A stretch of DNA of 64,000 nucleotides. It comes from Apostichopus japonicus (taxonomy: Eukaryota > Echinodermata > Holothuroidea > Aspidochirotida > Stichopodidae). Shown here piece after piece: positions 24,001-36,000 of the stretch (position 1 is its first letter; the number at the start of each line of letters is the position of its first letter). Made by a program: the position numbers and the translations under genes. The stretch covers positions 1,639,001 through 1,703,000 of the forward strand of contig NC_092563.1 in NCBI RefSeq assembly GCF_037975245.1, given 5' to 3'. The notes under the pieces are model-generated. The model searched no databases. It saw only the letters and a list, made by a program, of their open reading frames with translations, and was not told the origin of the DNA.

Positions 24001-27000
24001 TACTTTGTGCTCAAAGATTGTGTGGCATAGAAGTACTTGTATGTTCTAACAGGAAATGTAAATGAAATGGAGGAAGCTTTTATCCCAAGTTTTTGTATCC
24101 TCTTTTATCATTACCTACAGCTGCAATGTAGATAACCAACGATGTATGGAGTTGTTTTTCATTGTTTTAGTATTCACATGACCAGTGTTCGATTTTTCCG
24201 GTATCGCATCGCAAAATGCGATCCAAAACGACAAACTTGCGAGACGTTTCCAAATCAGCATCGCACATTGTGCCGATTTGTGCGATACAAATTCCTAGTC
24301 AGATTTGGGAGCAAACACTCAAACCTTTTATAACTTACGAACTGTCGATCACAATGTAGAAGTTATAATTGAGTTTATACTCAATGTACAACTTATTCAC
24401 TTGACCGTATAGCGAAAAAAAAGCTGAAAAAATAATATCCTACCATAGTTTAAGTGTAAAGCAAATAGCCTAACCACCTCGGCGGTTACGGATCTCACGT
24501 AACTAAAAGGTTCCCTGGCTACGTGCCAAGAAAATGTTAACAAACAGGTGTTACACAGGGGATGAGCTCACAGTTGTTGGGAAGGTACCTGGGCAAATTC
24601 GCAGCACATGTACCGTGGTACAGTAGTTGGGTATAGGGTTAAACACTGCAGTTGTAAAAATGTACGCATAGTGCACGCTATTCATTGTTAGGCAGTCTAG
24701 AAACGGGGCTTTGCTGAACGTTGTTTGTTTCATAATATCGGAAGTTTTGTAAGTTGCACTTTTTAAAGATTGAAAGACATATTAAATCTCTTTTCATTTT
24801 ATAACATGATATAGCTACTTTAACTTGTCATTTTAAAATTTTCATCAGTTGCGTGACAATTTAAATAAAAAAAGTTGTCAGTATTTTGCATCCTCAACTG
24901 CGAATTTTTTCATCGCCAGACATCGCAAAAAATGACAATTTTCGGGGGCTTTCGCCCCCAGGATCCCCACGAGGGGTTCTACCCCATGACCCCACCATAG
25001 CCCTAAGACGGGCCCCTGGACACCACGCCTTTATGCTCGCACGTTACGTGTGCTAGGCAGGCGAACAACGGCGGGAAATCGGCAGTGTGTTCGCAGGAAA
25101 TTGAACAGGGTTTTCCAACACTGCTGAACTGTGCAGTTACTGTATGCATCATGTTCAAGGTTTTCACGAAGGCCTTTGGGGAAATGAATGGTTAGTACAG
25201 TGTATATATGCTGCACTAATGCTGTGTGTAGGCCAAGGTTCACGAAGGTCATTGGTTATATTCGCGCGCCGTAGACGTGTTTTTAGATGTTACGGAGAGT
25301 CAGGTTTCCATGGATATTAATCGAAAATGAATCTGAGTTTAACTGACGCTAAAGAAATGGATCGTCTTGGGCAGATTAAAAAATCATTGCAATTATAAAT
25401 AAGTACAGGTAGCTCTGCTGTTAAAAAGAAAAGTTCAATATCGGTTTGCTGTTATCGGCAATTAGGCAAAATTTTACCGATACCGATATGCTGCCGATAT
25501 TGCAAATATCGGCCGATACCGATATTGAAAATGATTATCGTAGCAACACTAGTATAAATAATAATAATAAACAAACATTTTCTAGTTAATACATTGATCG
25601 CCAACATTTGGTCCGTTTGTGGTAATTTCAAAACTACTATTCAATATTGGGGAACTGCTATGCAACAAAAATATTGTATAGCAATTGTCGAAATTTGTTG
25701 CTATGCAATTTTTTGGCCATAAGTCGAACACTGCACATGACCTCATGCTGTACCTAGCAGGTCTCCTGCATTCAAAAATAACTTCCATTCTATCCTGGTA
25801 ACATAAATTTTGAAGGGAAAAAAAATTGAAAAAAAAACAAACTATGCTGAAGAATTTGTTCCACAGGCTCTTGTTCCTTTTCGTGCGAGAAATAGCAGAT
25901 TCTATCAGAAGATAATTTCTATAAACTACCAATGTTATTTAGATTTGGGGACATGTATTGTACCTTACAGTTTCATATGACCTACAAAGAAGCTCTATGC
26001 ATGCGATAGATGAATATCTAATAATTCTACCAGACCATACATGGTACTTGAACAAACATGATTACAATCAATGAAACAGCTGGGAAACCATCCTAGACAT
26101 TTCATGAATGTTCATCAGCAAGTGATTAAACATTTATAATGTTTCCAACTCATGTTTATTTATATTATGTCTTTTTTATTTCTGAATGTAGAACACACAT
26201 TATTGTACAATTGATCAAAATCTCTTGCAATGAAGACTTCTGGATATTTTGAAAAGACACAAATCGACATAATTATGGTTCATATGGCAGTGGATTAATT
26301 GACACTGATATGATGCTCATTTTGCAATTAAAAATGTTAAAGGTAGCAATTCAATAAAAAGTCAATTTGATGTCATGACCCTTTATGGCCTTTATTCACA
26401 CTTTGGGGAGGGGGAGGGGTGGGTGCTTGTCCTTAGATCATAAATCTGGAAAGCTGTAAATTGTGCAGACTGTGAAGAATCAAAGAAACCACTGACTCAT
26501 CATGTTAATCAAAATAAAATAAAACATTTAGCAAACTGCTTATCCACTAGAGAGCCTGTGTATGAGAATGTGTAAAAATAAGTTGGCCTGAAGTTTCGAT
26601 CCTAGCAGGATAGCAGATAGGATACAGGATTGATCTTTACAGGGCCCCTAACTACAGTGACTGGTTAACATGATTGGTATCAGTAATTAACACTGAGAAA
26701 ATGAGAGCGTCACACGCTAGATATATTATAAGCTGGTGCCAGTAATTCCAATCCAATCTCTGCTGCAATCGTGCATGGTTGTAGATCTGCCTAGATGGCT
26801 ACCACTCGCAGATCATATACAGAGGAGGATCTGCACCACTTTCTAACTGGTTATTAATAGTTTTGGTATACCATGTAATATAATGTGCTGTGAGAAAATG
26901 GAATAAAAAAAGCCCACTAGGTGTTATATTGTAGCAATTCTATTACATTGACTTCGAGTGTTGCTAGGGTTACCAAACACTCTATTCTGCAGTTTATATG

Positions 27001-30000
27001 GCAGATATACTCTTGATGCCAGTATGGTGCCGGTGTGCAATCGTGCATGGATGACAGTCAAACTGTTCAATCCATCATTACTTACAAGTTGTGCATCAAT
27101 TGTTGATCTCTAGTTTCCTCTAGACAGTTTGTATCAGACAAGTGTTCAGTATAGTGTCTAACCAGTGTCTGACCTGCCATAACTCGACCAAGGTCACAGG
27201 AGTTCAGGGAATTTTGAATACAGGGTTTCTTGTTTTGTGCAACAACAGCAGCTCCTGGCCACCATCTGATCAGGGAGCTGCTACTCTAACAGCAGCTCCC
27301 TGATCTGATGTCATAGTGCTGTTAGCATGTAAAACCTATTGATGACAGCTATCTCTATAGACCAATATAATGATCAATAACGATGGTTTATCAAAATGGA
27401 ATAATAAAATACAAAATGATTCAATAACAATGGTTGGATTTTGTGTACCCTTGTAGTCCATTAAGACTTGGTGGGAGCGCTTCACCAAATCTTTATGAAG
27501 ATTTTTAAATGACTAGTTTATGCACTTGGAAGTTGAAATCCCCAGGGGTAGGGGGGAGGGGAAGGGTACCATGGTAATAATTCAACTAAGTTTTTACTTT
27601 AAATTTCTCCAGCTGTTTGTATCTATTGAGACCATTTTCAATTTTTATGAATGGGAATTATCAGGACCAACTGCTCTTTGAAGACATTGTCATGACAGTT
27701 GCAATCAAAGAACAACCTTTTTGAAATCATTTAGAGCTTTAATACAGAACTTTGATTTCCACCTGTATGATCGTGGCTGATGTAGTTCTCTTGTGGTCGT
27801 GAGTTCTATGACCCGTAACATTTATGACTGTTTTGCATCTGCGATATCCATTACGATAATTAAGTTTCTCATAGTGGGTCATTGTGGTATCTAGTGAGTT
27901 CTGGTTCTGGGAGGTTACAGACTGACTGCCAAATCAGGAAAGGGAGCTAGTTAAGCTATTATAAGACCCTGGGGGTGATTCAGAGAATTTAACACCAAAA
28001 TAATGCTAGTGATACAAATGAATTAATTGTGCAGACAAATTGAATGGTCAAAGCTCAATGGAAAGCTTATTCAAACTTGAAATTCAAACTTGCAAAGAGA
28101 GACACATACAGTACATGATATATAGGAGGAAAGCAGTTCTCCAAATTAATGTGGCCTTCAAACAAATTCAAAGGTAGAAAACCAGTTTGTATTTCTTTGA
28201 CTTGTTCAGACATATGGAAATCTACATCAGGTAGATAACATGTGTTCCTAACTGTGTTGCTTTGCTTTCTCCATGTTTATTATTATTGCCTATATATGAT
28301 AGGCATGTTGGAATGCAGAATGCTCCTGAGAATTATTTACCCATAAATGTATACAGTGACATGTGTTTCATGTAGCCGGCTCTAACAATGAATAAAGATT
28401 TTAATGTTCCTTTGAGACTTTGAGTTCATATAGTGTTATCATACAATGGGAATTAAGCTATCAAACCTGTGAGGGCTACCATTTAATGTCTTTAGTATTG
28501 CACATATATGTTATGGTCACTGGAGCTAAGAAGCATTTTTTATTGACACTTAAAACCATTTGGACCTACTGAGACATATGTTAGTGTTACACTGTATTAA
28601 TACTCTACAGTGTCTGGGAATAATTTGGCCCTACTGAGACATGTTAGTGTCTCACTGTATTAATACTCCACAGTGTCTGGGAATACTTTGGCCCTACTGA
28701 GACATATTAGTGTCTTACTGTATTAATAAAACACAGTGTCTGGGAATAATTTGTACCTACTGAGACATGTTAGTGTCTCACTGTATTAACACTCCACCGT
28801 GTCTGGGAATAATTTGGCCCTACTGAGACATATTAGTGTCTCACTGTATTAATACTCTACAGTGTCTGGGAATAATTTGTACCTACTGAGACATGTTAGT
28901 GTCTCACTGTATTAATACTCCACAGTGTCTGGGAATAATTTGGCCCTACTGAGACATATTAGTGTCTTACTGAATTAATAATACACGGTGTCTGGGAATA
29001 ATTTGTACCTACTGAGACATGTTAGTGTCTCACTGTATTAACACTCCACCGTGTCTGGGAATAATTTGGCCCTACTGAGACATATTAGTGTCTCACTGTA
29101 TTAATACTCTACAGTGTCTTTGAATAACTTGGCCCTACTGAGACATGTTAGTGTCTCACTGTATTAATACTCCACCGTGTCTGGGAATAATTTGGCCCTA
29201 CTGAGACATATTAGTGTCTTACTGTATTAATACTCTACAGTGTCTGGGAATAATTTGTACCTACTGAGACATGTTTGTGTCTTACTGTATTAATAATACA
29301 CAGTGTCTGGGAATAATTTGTACCTATACTGAGACATGTTAGTGTCTCACTGTATTAACACTTCACCGTGTCTGGGAATAATTTGGCCCTACTGAGACAT
29401 GTTAGTGTCTCACTGTATTAATAATACACAGTGTCTGGGAATAATTTGTACCTACTGAGACATGTTAGTGTCTCACTGTATTAATACTCCACAGTGTCTG
29501 GGAATAATTTGGCCCTACTGAGACATGTTAGTGTCTCACTGTATTAATACTCCACCGTGTCTGGGAATAATTTGGCCCTACTGAGACATGTTAGTGTCTT
29601 ACTGTATTAATAATACACAGTGTCTGGGAATAATTTGTACCTACTGAGACATGTTAGTGTCTCACTGTATTAATACTCCACAGTGTCTGGGAATAATTTG
29701 GCCCTACTGAGACATATTAGTGTCTTACTGTATTAATAATACACAGTGTCTGGGAATAATTTGTACCTACTGAGACATGTTAGTGTCTCACTGTTTTAAC
29801 ACTCCACCGTGTCTGGGAATAATTTGTACCTACTGAGACATGTTAGTGTCTCACTGTATTAATAATACACAGTGTCTGGGAATAATTTGGCAAGTCAGAA
29901 CATCCAGAAAACCCTGGAATTTATGTCTGCAATTGTAAATGTAGAATACAGTATTTAACAGTATGTTTTTTTCTCTCGAGGCTACTGTAGCTTTACTCCC

Positions 30001-33000
30001 TCGCGAGTTAATTGTCTGCAAACACAGTCAAACAGAGGGGAATTAATTCCTACATGTATGGAATTAGGCTACGATATGTAATTCTGTGACATCTCAGAAA
30101 AAATGAGGTCCCATGGTAACTCACCTTGAATTCTTATGAAGAAACATTTTGCAAAACAACACCTATAGATGTCTTGTACGGAAAATTGACTCGCTGTGTA
30201 TGCTGTATGCAAGTAATTTGGCTAGAGCTGTTATCTGTCTGAACCCCGCAAATCTTAACATTGGCGGGTCAAGAAACCTGTCAGTATAACTTCCACTGCT
30301 GTCACTTCCACTGCTGTATTACTGTCACATTAGCATGGTCTGTTGCATAATTGTTCAGTCACTAGCTCTTCTGTGGGCAGTGCCTACCTTGTTAATTGAT
30401 ATTTGCATCCCTTCCATTTACTTCCTTTAATCTTAGAAGATCACCATGCATGTAAGGCAGTTATGATTGACACGTAGCTGTGGATTCACAGAGGACGGAT
30501 ATGTTTGCCTGATGCTTCCAAGTTACAGGTTTGACTGCACTGACAATGTTACTCTCATTTCTCAATAATTGTTTCAGATCTTGTGTTTTATCACGTACAT
30601 TTGTTGGCTTTATTGCGAAGGGATACTTACAGTATATAAATTCACAGGCATTGCAATGTCCAACAAACAACACGTTACTTTGTCACAGGTTGTTTATTTC
30701 ATTTCAGCAATCTAGAAGACCAAACATGTTTATCTGAGCTCTAAAATGTCAGATTCAGATTATGCCACATATTAGATCATTCTCCAATAATTTTAGTTAT
30801 CAACTCTAAAACAGGCCAGAATGGTAGTTTATTTTGCTGTTTTCTACCTTCCAGGTGATGGTTCCGTCTCTACTTCCTTTCATGCCCTTGCTCAGTGGAG
30901 GCAACTCTTCCCAGGATCTGTGGACCCTCCCTACAACTTACCAGATCTCATGAATTCAGTTCAACCATCTGCTAAAATTATTGCCATCATAAGGGATCCT
31001 GTAAGCAGGTAAGCTATTGCCCTATTTCTGCCAACGTCGTCGTTTCATTTGATGTATATAAAAGGTCGGGGAAGACAGGCTTAAAAGTATTAAATCTACT
31101 ACTCGGTGCATGTTTTCTATAAGTTAGATGAATGCCATGAAAACTACAACTGTGAACCCAGCACCACCCTGTCGCACTGCATGGATTTCATTATTCATTA
31201 TTAGGTCATTCACAATTTATGTTGATCGAAGATCAACTCATCACTAAGTCATTGAATGTTAGTATCATGAATGTCATTTCATAATGTACAGTAACACTGT
31301 CACATAGACAGATCATTTACATTCAAATCTCACTCCATATCCTAGAAATATTTTTCAGTGCTCAATTTAAGCTGTTGATGGAAAGTATTTATTTTGAAAA
31401 GAAAGTAGTGAAAGGTGATTCCGATATTCACTTTATATCTTAGTAATATTTTACAAGTGTGCTTTTTGAGCTGCCTTTGACAGGTTGAAGATTATGAAGA
31501 GAAGAAAGTAGTGTACTGACCATTTTCAAATTTTTCTCCATATCCTAGTGATATTTGTAATCACTCAATTTGTGATGCTAATAATGGAAAGTAAGATTTT
31601 GAAGGGAACAAAGACCGTGCCTTTGACAGGTTGAAGATTATGAAGAGAAGAAAGTAGTGTACAGACCATTTTCAAATTTTTCTCCATATCCTAGTGATAT
31701 TTGTAATCACTCAATTTGTGATGCTAATAATGGAAAGTAAGATTTTGAAGGGAACAAAGACCGAAAGACGATGTCAAATTTCACTTCATATACCAGAATT
31801 ATTTATAAGTGCTCATTTTAAGCTGCCTTTGCAAAGTTGAAGTAAGATGGTTGTTGTGGCATTATTTCTTTATCTGTGTTTTTAGCTGACTAGTCTTAGT
31901 AACAGAGTTAGCTTCTATGAGTGTGAAGTTACTCAGTCTTGACTGGTAGATTATATAACTTTTATCTGCAGAATTTATTGTTTAATACCAGTCGTGCCCA
32001 CAATGTGTGAAGTTAGTCAGTCTTAGTTAGTCAATAGTATGCTCATATTTGTGAAGTTGAACAGTCTTGCCAACAGAGTATGCTTCTATGTGTGAAATTA
32101 GCCGGTCTTAGCTATCAGATACTTTTGCTTTGATCTGTTGAGTCAGTCCATATCTGTTTTTTTTTGTATGCAAGTCACTTGGAGTTAGCCAATCTTGCCT
32201 ACATTCAGTGTACACTAGCTTTCATCTTGTACTTTTGCCCCAGTTACAAGTATGCATTTACAAAAACAGGTCATAGCTGTGTACTTGTAGCCGGCTAATT
32301 GAAGGAAACGTTTCAGACAAAGGTTTTAAAAGTTTGTGTGTAAATTAAGAATAAGGGATGCTTATTGTAAAATAAGCTAGAATCTGCTAAAATGGTCAGA
32401 AACTTGCTATCTGAGTGTTGCACATTAACTATTCTCAATGACTCTTTGTTAGTTATTTTTTTGACTACTTTCCTAACTCCCTTTCCAGATTTTATTCTGC
32501 CCATCTTTACAATGGAGGAAAAAACAATATGTCTTGTAAAAAGGCTGCCAAGGAAAGTGTTGCTTGCATGGAGACCTGTCTCCAACACCACACAGATAGG
32601 TTGTGTACTTACCAACAAGTTTGTGATGTTAGTCAAACTTTTTTGAAGCTGCATTTAAATGGCGGAATGAAAACAAAAAACAAAGAAAAAAGATCAATGT
32701 TATTGGGCTATTGCTTGGTTTACTAATCACAAATTGCTGGTATTCTTCTTTTCATTTTTTTTTTATCAATGTCGCTTTTTCTTTATCAACTTGGTCTCTG
32801 TGATAAAATTTGTCCTCCCTGATAACACGACTACTACCATCCGTTCTATAGAATCACTCCGTGTGTAGAGTAGTCCGCAAATTGCAGGCTGGCACAAGAT
32901 GGATCCCAATAAATTCCAAGAGGAACACCAAATTTTGATGATGCTATGTTTCACTCATCTATCTAGAGAGCTCTGTGATGTAAAGTGAACCGAATAGAAA

Positions 33001-36000
33001 AATAATCAGGTTCATTGGATGATATGAAAAAGAGACACATAGATACTAGGTGTGGAGGGAGGGGGATGGGGGGTGGGGGTGGGTTATGATTGAACATTGT
33101 ATTCTAAGATATGAACCTAACATGAACTAGTGAGGAAGGGTTACGGTTGGTTTTATGATTATCACAGTACATGTTTTTTCTTAGTAAAATGTACTTAGAG
33201 ATTTGAGATGATGGAACCAACCAATTATTGTTTTATGATTTGTATGCAAACATCAATATCAGCGCCGTCAGTTTGCAATATTAGTATTTGGGATTAGTGA
33301 AAGGCTACTTAATCCCATATTGTGTTACCATTTAAACTTAAGCAGGGAACCTGTGCTGCAAACGTACAATCAGGTTGTTAGCTTCATGAACATGTTTTTC
33401 AAACTCCAGGGCCCCAGACGGCCATCTCCCTCCTCTTATTATTTTCTTAATGCTGATTGACATGCTGCCACCTATGGGCATGGTGCTTCAAGGGTTTCAC
33501 TGCCAACAAACATTACTATCAAGCCTACACCCCTTCCCCTCCCCCACCCCTCTAATCCATCTCCCATCCCATTTTCTCAAAGCTCAAACCTGCATTTAGG
33601 TTCCTGCAATCTATTAGTAACCGCCTAATTTCTTCCTTTCCTTTATTTGGCTTGCTTTTTTTTAACTAACTGTATTTTGTAAATTATTTAAGAGGCAAAA
33701 ATGCTATTAACATCCACCCCCCTACCCCCCACCCTATAAAAATGTATCATAAAATCATATCATAAAATCAGAAGTATACTTATCAGGAGAATGTTGCATT
33801 CAGAACTCATTGAAGAGTTACTTTATAGATTCCTCAGAATATGCACCTTGTGACATCTAAAACTGTTTTTCGCTCAAGAAGGACCCAGAGACCAGCCCCC
33901 CCTCCCATATTCTACATGGCAGTGCTCTGCAGACCCAGGGCTTAATAACTCCTGGATCTACACCAGCTGCATAATCCTGTGAAATATTAGGGATGTGGGC
34001 AATCATAATATAGTTTTAGGAACAATTTCCAAGGACACGTCGTACATACAATCTTGATTTCAAAGTCATTCGTGCACATCACAGGCGGGTCAAGGGATAC
34101 AGACACAAACACAAACAAAACTAGGGATGAGAACAGAAAAAAAAGTTTGCTCCTGTGCAGGGACGTAGCCAGGAGTGTGGGAGTGGTTGCTCCCCCTCCC
34201 CCCCACAACCCCTTTGAGTACCCCAAAATATAAAATTTAACTAAAAGCAGGAAATATCATTAGAGCCCTCGATCTTTTCAGGTTGAAGGAAGCTAAGCGA
34301 CCCTTCTCAATCTTTCCCCTGAAAGTTCGTCTGCTACGTAATACAATACTCTTACCATTGTTTATTTCCTGCAACGTGAGAGGCATTGTGGGCAAAAATT
34401 TTCTTTGTAGGCCTACATCATGGCACTTCGTTTTATGTAATTATGCTCCCTTTGTGAAAAGTGCCTATTTTAAAATTCTGCTCCCCCCCCCTTCAAATTT
34501 CTGGCTTCGTAACTGCTCCTGTGTACCAGTTTGCTACATTTGCCCGGCCTACCTGGTACCTGTTCATTACAAATTCAACATAGAACCCAACTATACTATA
34601 TGCATACGTAAGCCTAAGGTTTATTATATGTATAGGCTGTGTACAGTAGGCTATGTACAGTTACTTTGTTCATTGTGTCAGTGAACTGATTTATACTTCA
34701 ATGCCACACTTCTATAGTAACTAATAATGCTCTACTACATTGGAAAATCTCAGAAAGTTATGTAGAGGATTTGGTACTTCACTTTCTCATCTTTGTTAAT
34801 TTGTTTGTCTGCATGACCACAATTGCAAAATGCCAGCTTTTTATTAATTGGACAGTTTCTTTTACTTATAAGACCAATGCATGAATGACCTCTGCCTAAA
34901 ACGTCTAACAACCTGAGAGAAATGATTTTGGATTTAACCCAGATATGCTTTTAGGGATGGATATATTCAGTTGATAAAAGCATTGTATGTACAGTGATCA
35001 TGAGGTCACTGGAATCCCCTGGGTATAGCCAAGGTATTCTGCTTTTAACTTTCTTTTACAATTTTTCCAGTGAATATTTTATCTTATCCTAAATATAAAT
35101 TCTGTAATAATATCATTTTTCAGTTTATTGATACATTGACATCATATCAGACAAAATGTTGATATGTAAATAAGCCTTTAATAAAGTTTGATACTGCTTT
35201 TATCTATAATAAAGCAAGATTAATAATTATTTACTCCATTCCTCTCTTATGAGTCTTAATGCAACATATGCATTCCAATCTACCTACAGTAGCCCACAAG
35301 AGTTGGTAGCAGTTAATAGCACTACCCCCCACCCCCCAGCAAACCACTTCTTCAGGGTCAATGCTCACTTCTTCCATCCAAACTTGCCTCTTGTTTGGTT
35401 GTCCAAAAGATTTTTGGACTTTAGAAATGGCGCGCACTGCATAAGAGCCGTTTGTAATACTAAAATGTATCGATTTAGGCTTGTGGGTGAGTACGGAAAC
35501 ATTAAACTATGCAGACGTAGTCTGTTGGCCTGAGGCTGAAGTCCTACTCTCAGTGACTAGTCTTTTAGAGTTTTGATGCATTTTCTGAAGTCAACAGTTT
35601 CTGAATTTTGGATTCCATCACCTATATAAGCACTCTATGAGTATCATATTGTATTTTGCATTCCAACTGCCTCCATTCCTTTCTGTGGTGTTGGGCAGTG
35701 CCCATGAAGTGGGTCATTGAAGGCGGAATGCTAAAATGTTACCAACTTTTGTAGGATAGGTAGATGCAAGTGCTTTTGTTGAATGGAGACAGGTAAGTAT
35801 GATTCAAATTGGTAATCTTTTTCTTTTTCCTTTTGGGTGTTGGTGACTTGCGTACTTTCTGCTTTCACAAAAGCTAGCATTGCAACACTATACGGGAAAT
35901 CGAATTGGGATTACTTACCAATTTTATGTTTGTACTCTTGTAACACCAGATTCGATGGATAAACCCCATGAAGTTATGTAATTAACGACATATCATCATT

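Noticed and set aside
28566..29889. Regular array resembling a CRISPR
   Set aside because: The units are contiguous 63-bp tandem copies without unique spacers, in a eukaryotic intron.
32619..32725. Continuation of the CHST15-like exon to the TAA at 32723
   Set aside because: Similarity to the family ends at about 32618; a truncated protein would lose the conserved C-terminal blocks that clearly continue in phase at 35760 and 36484.
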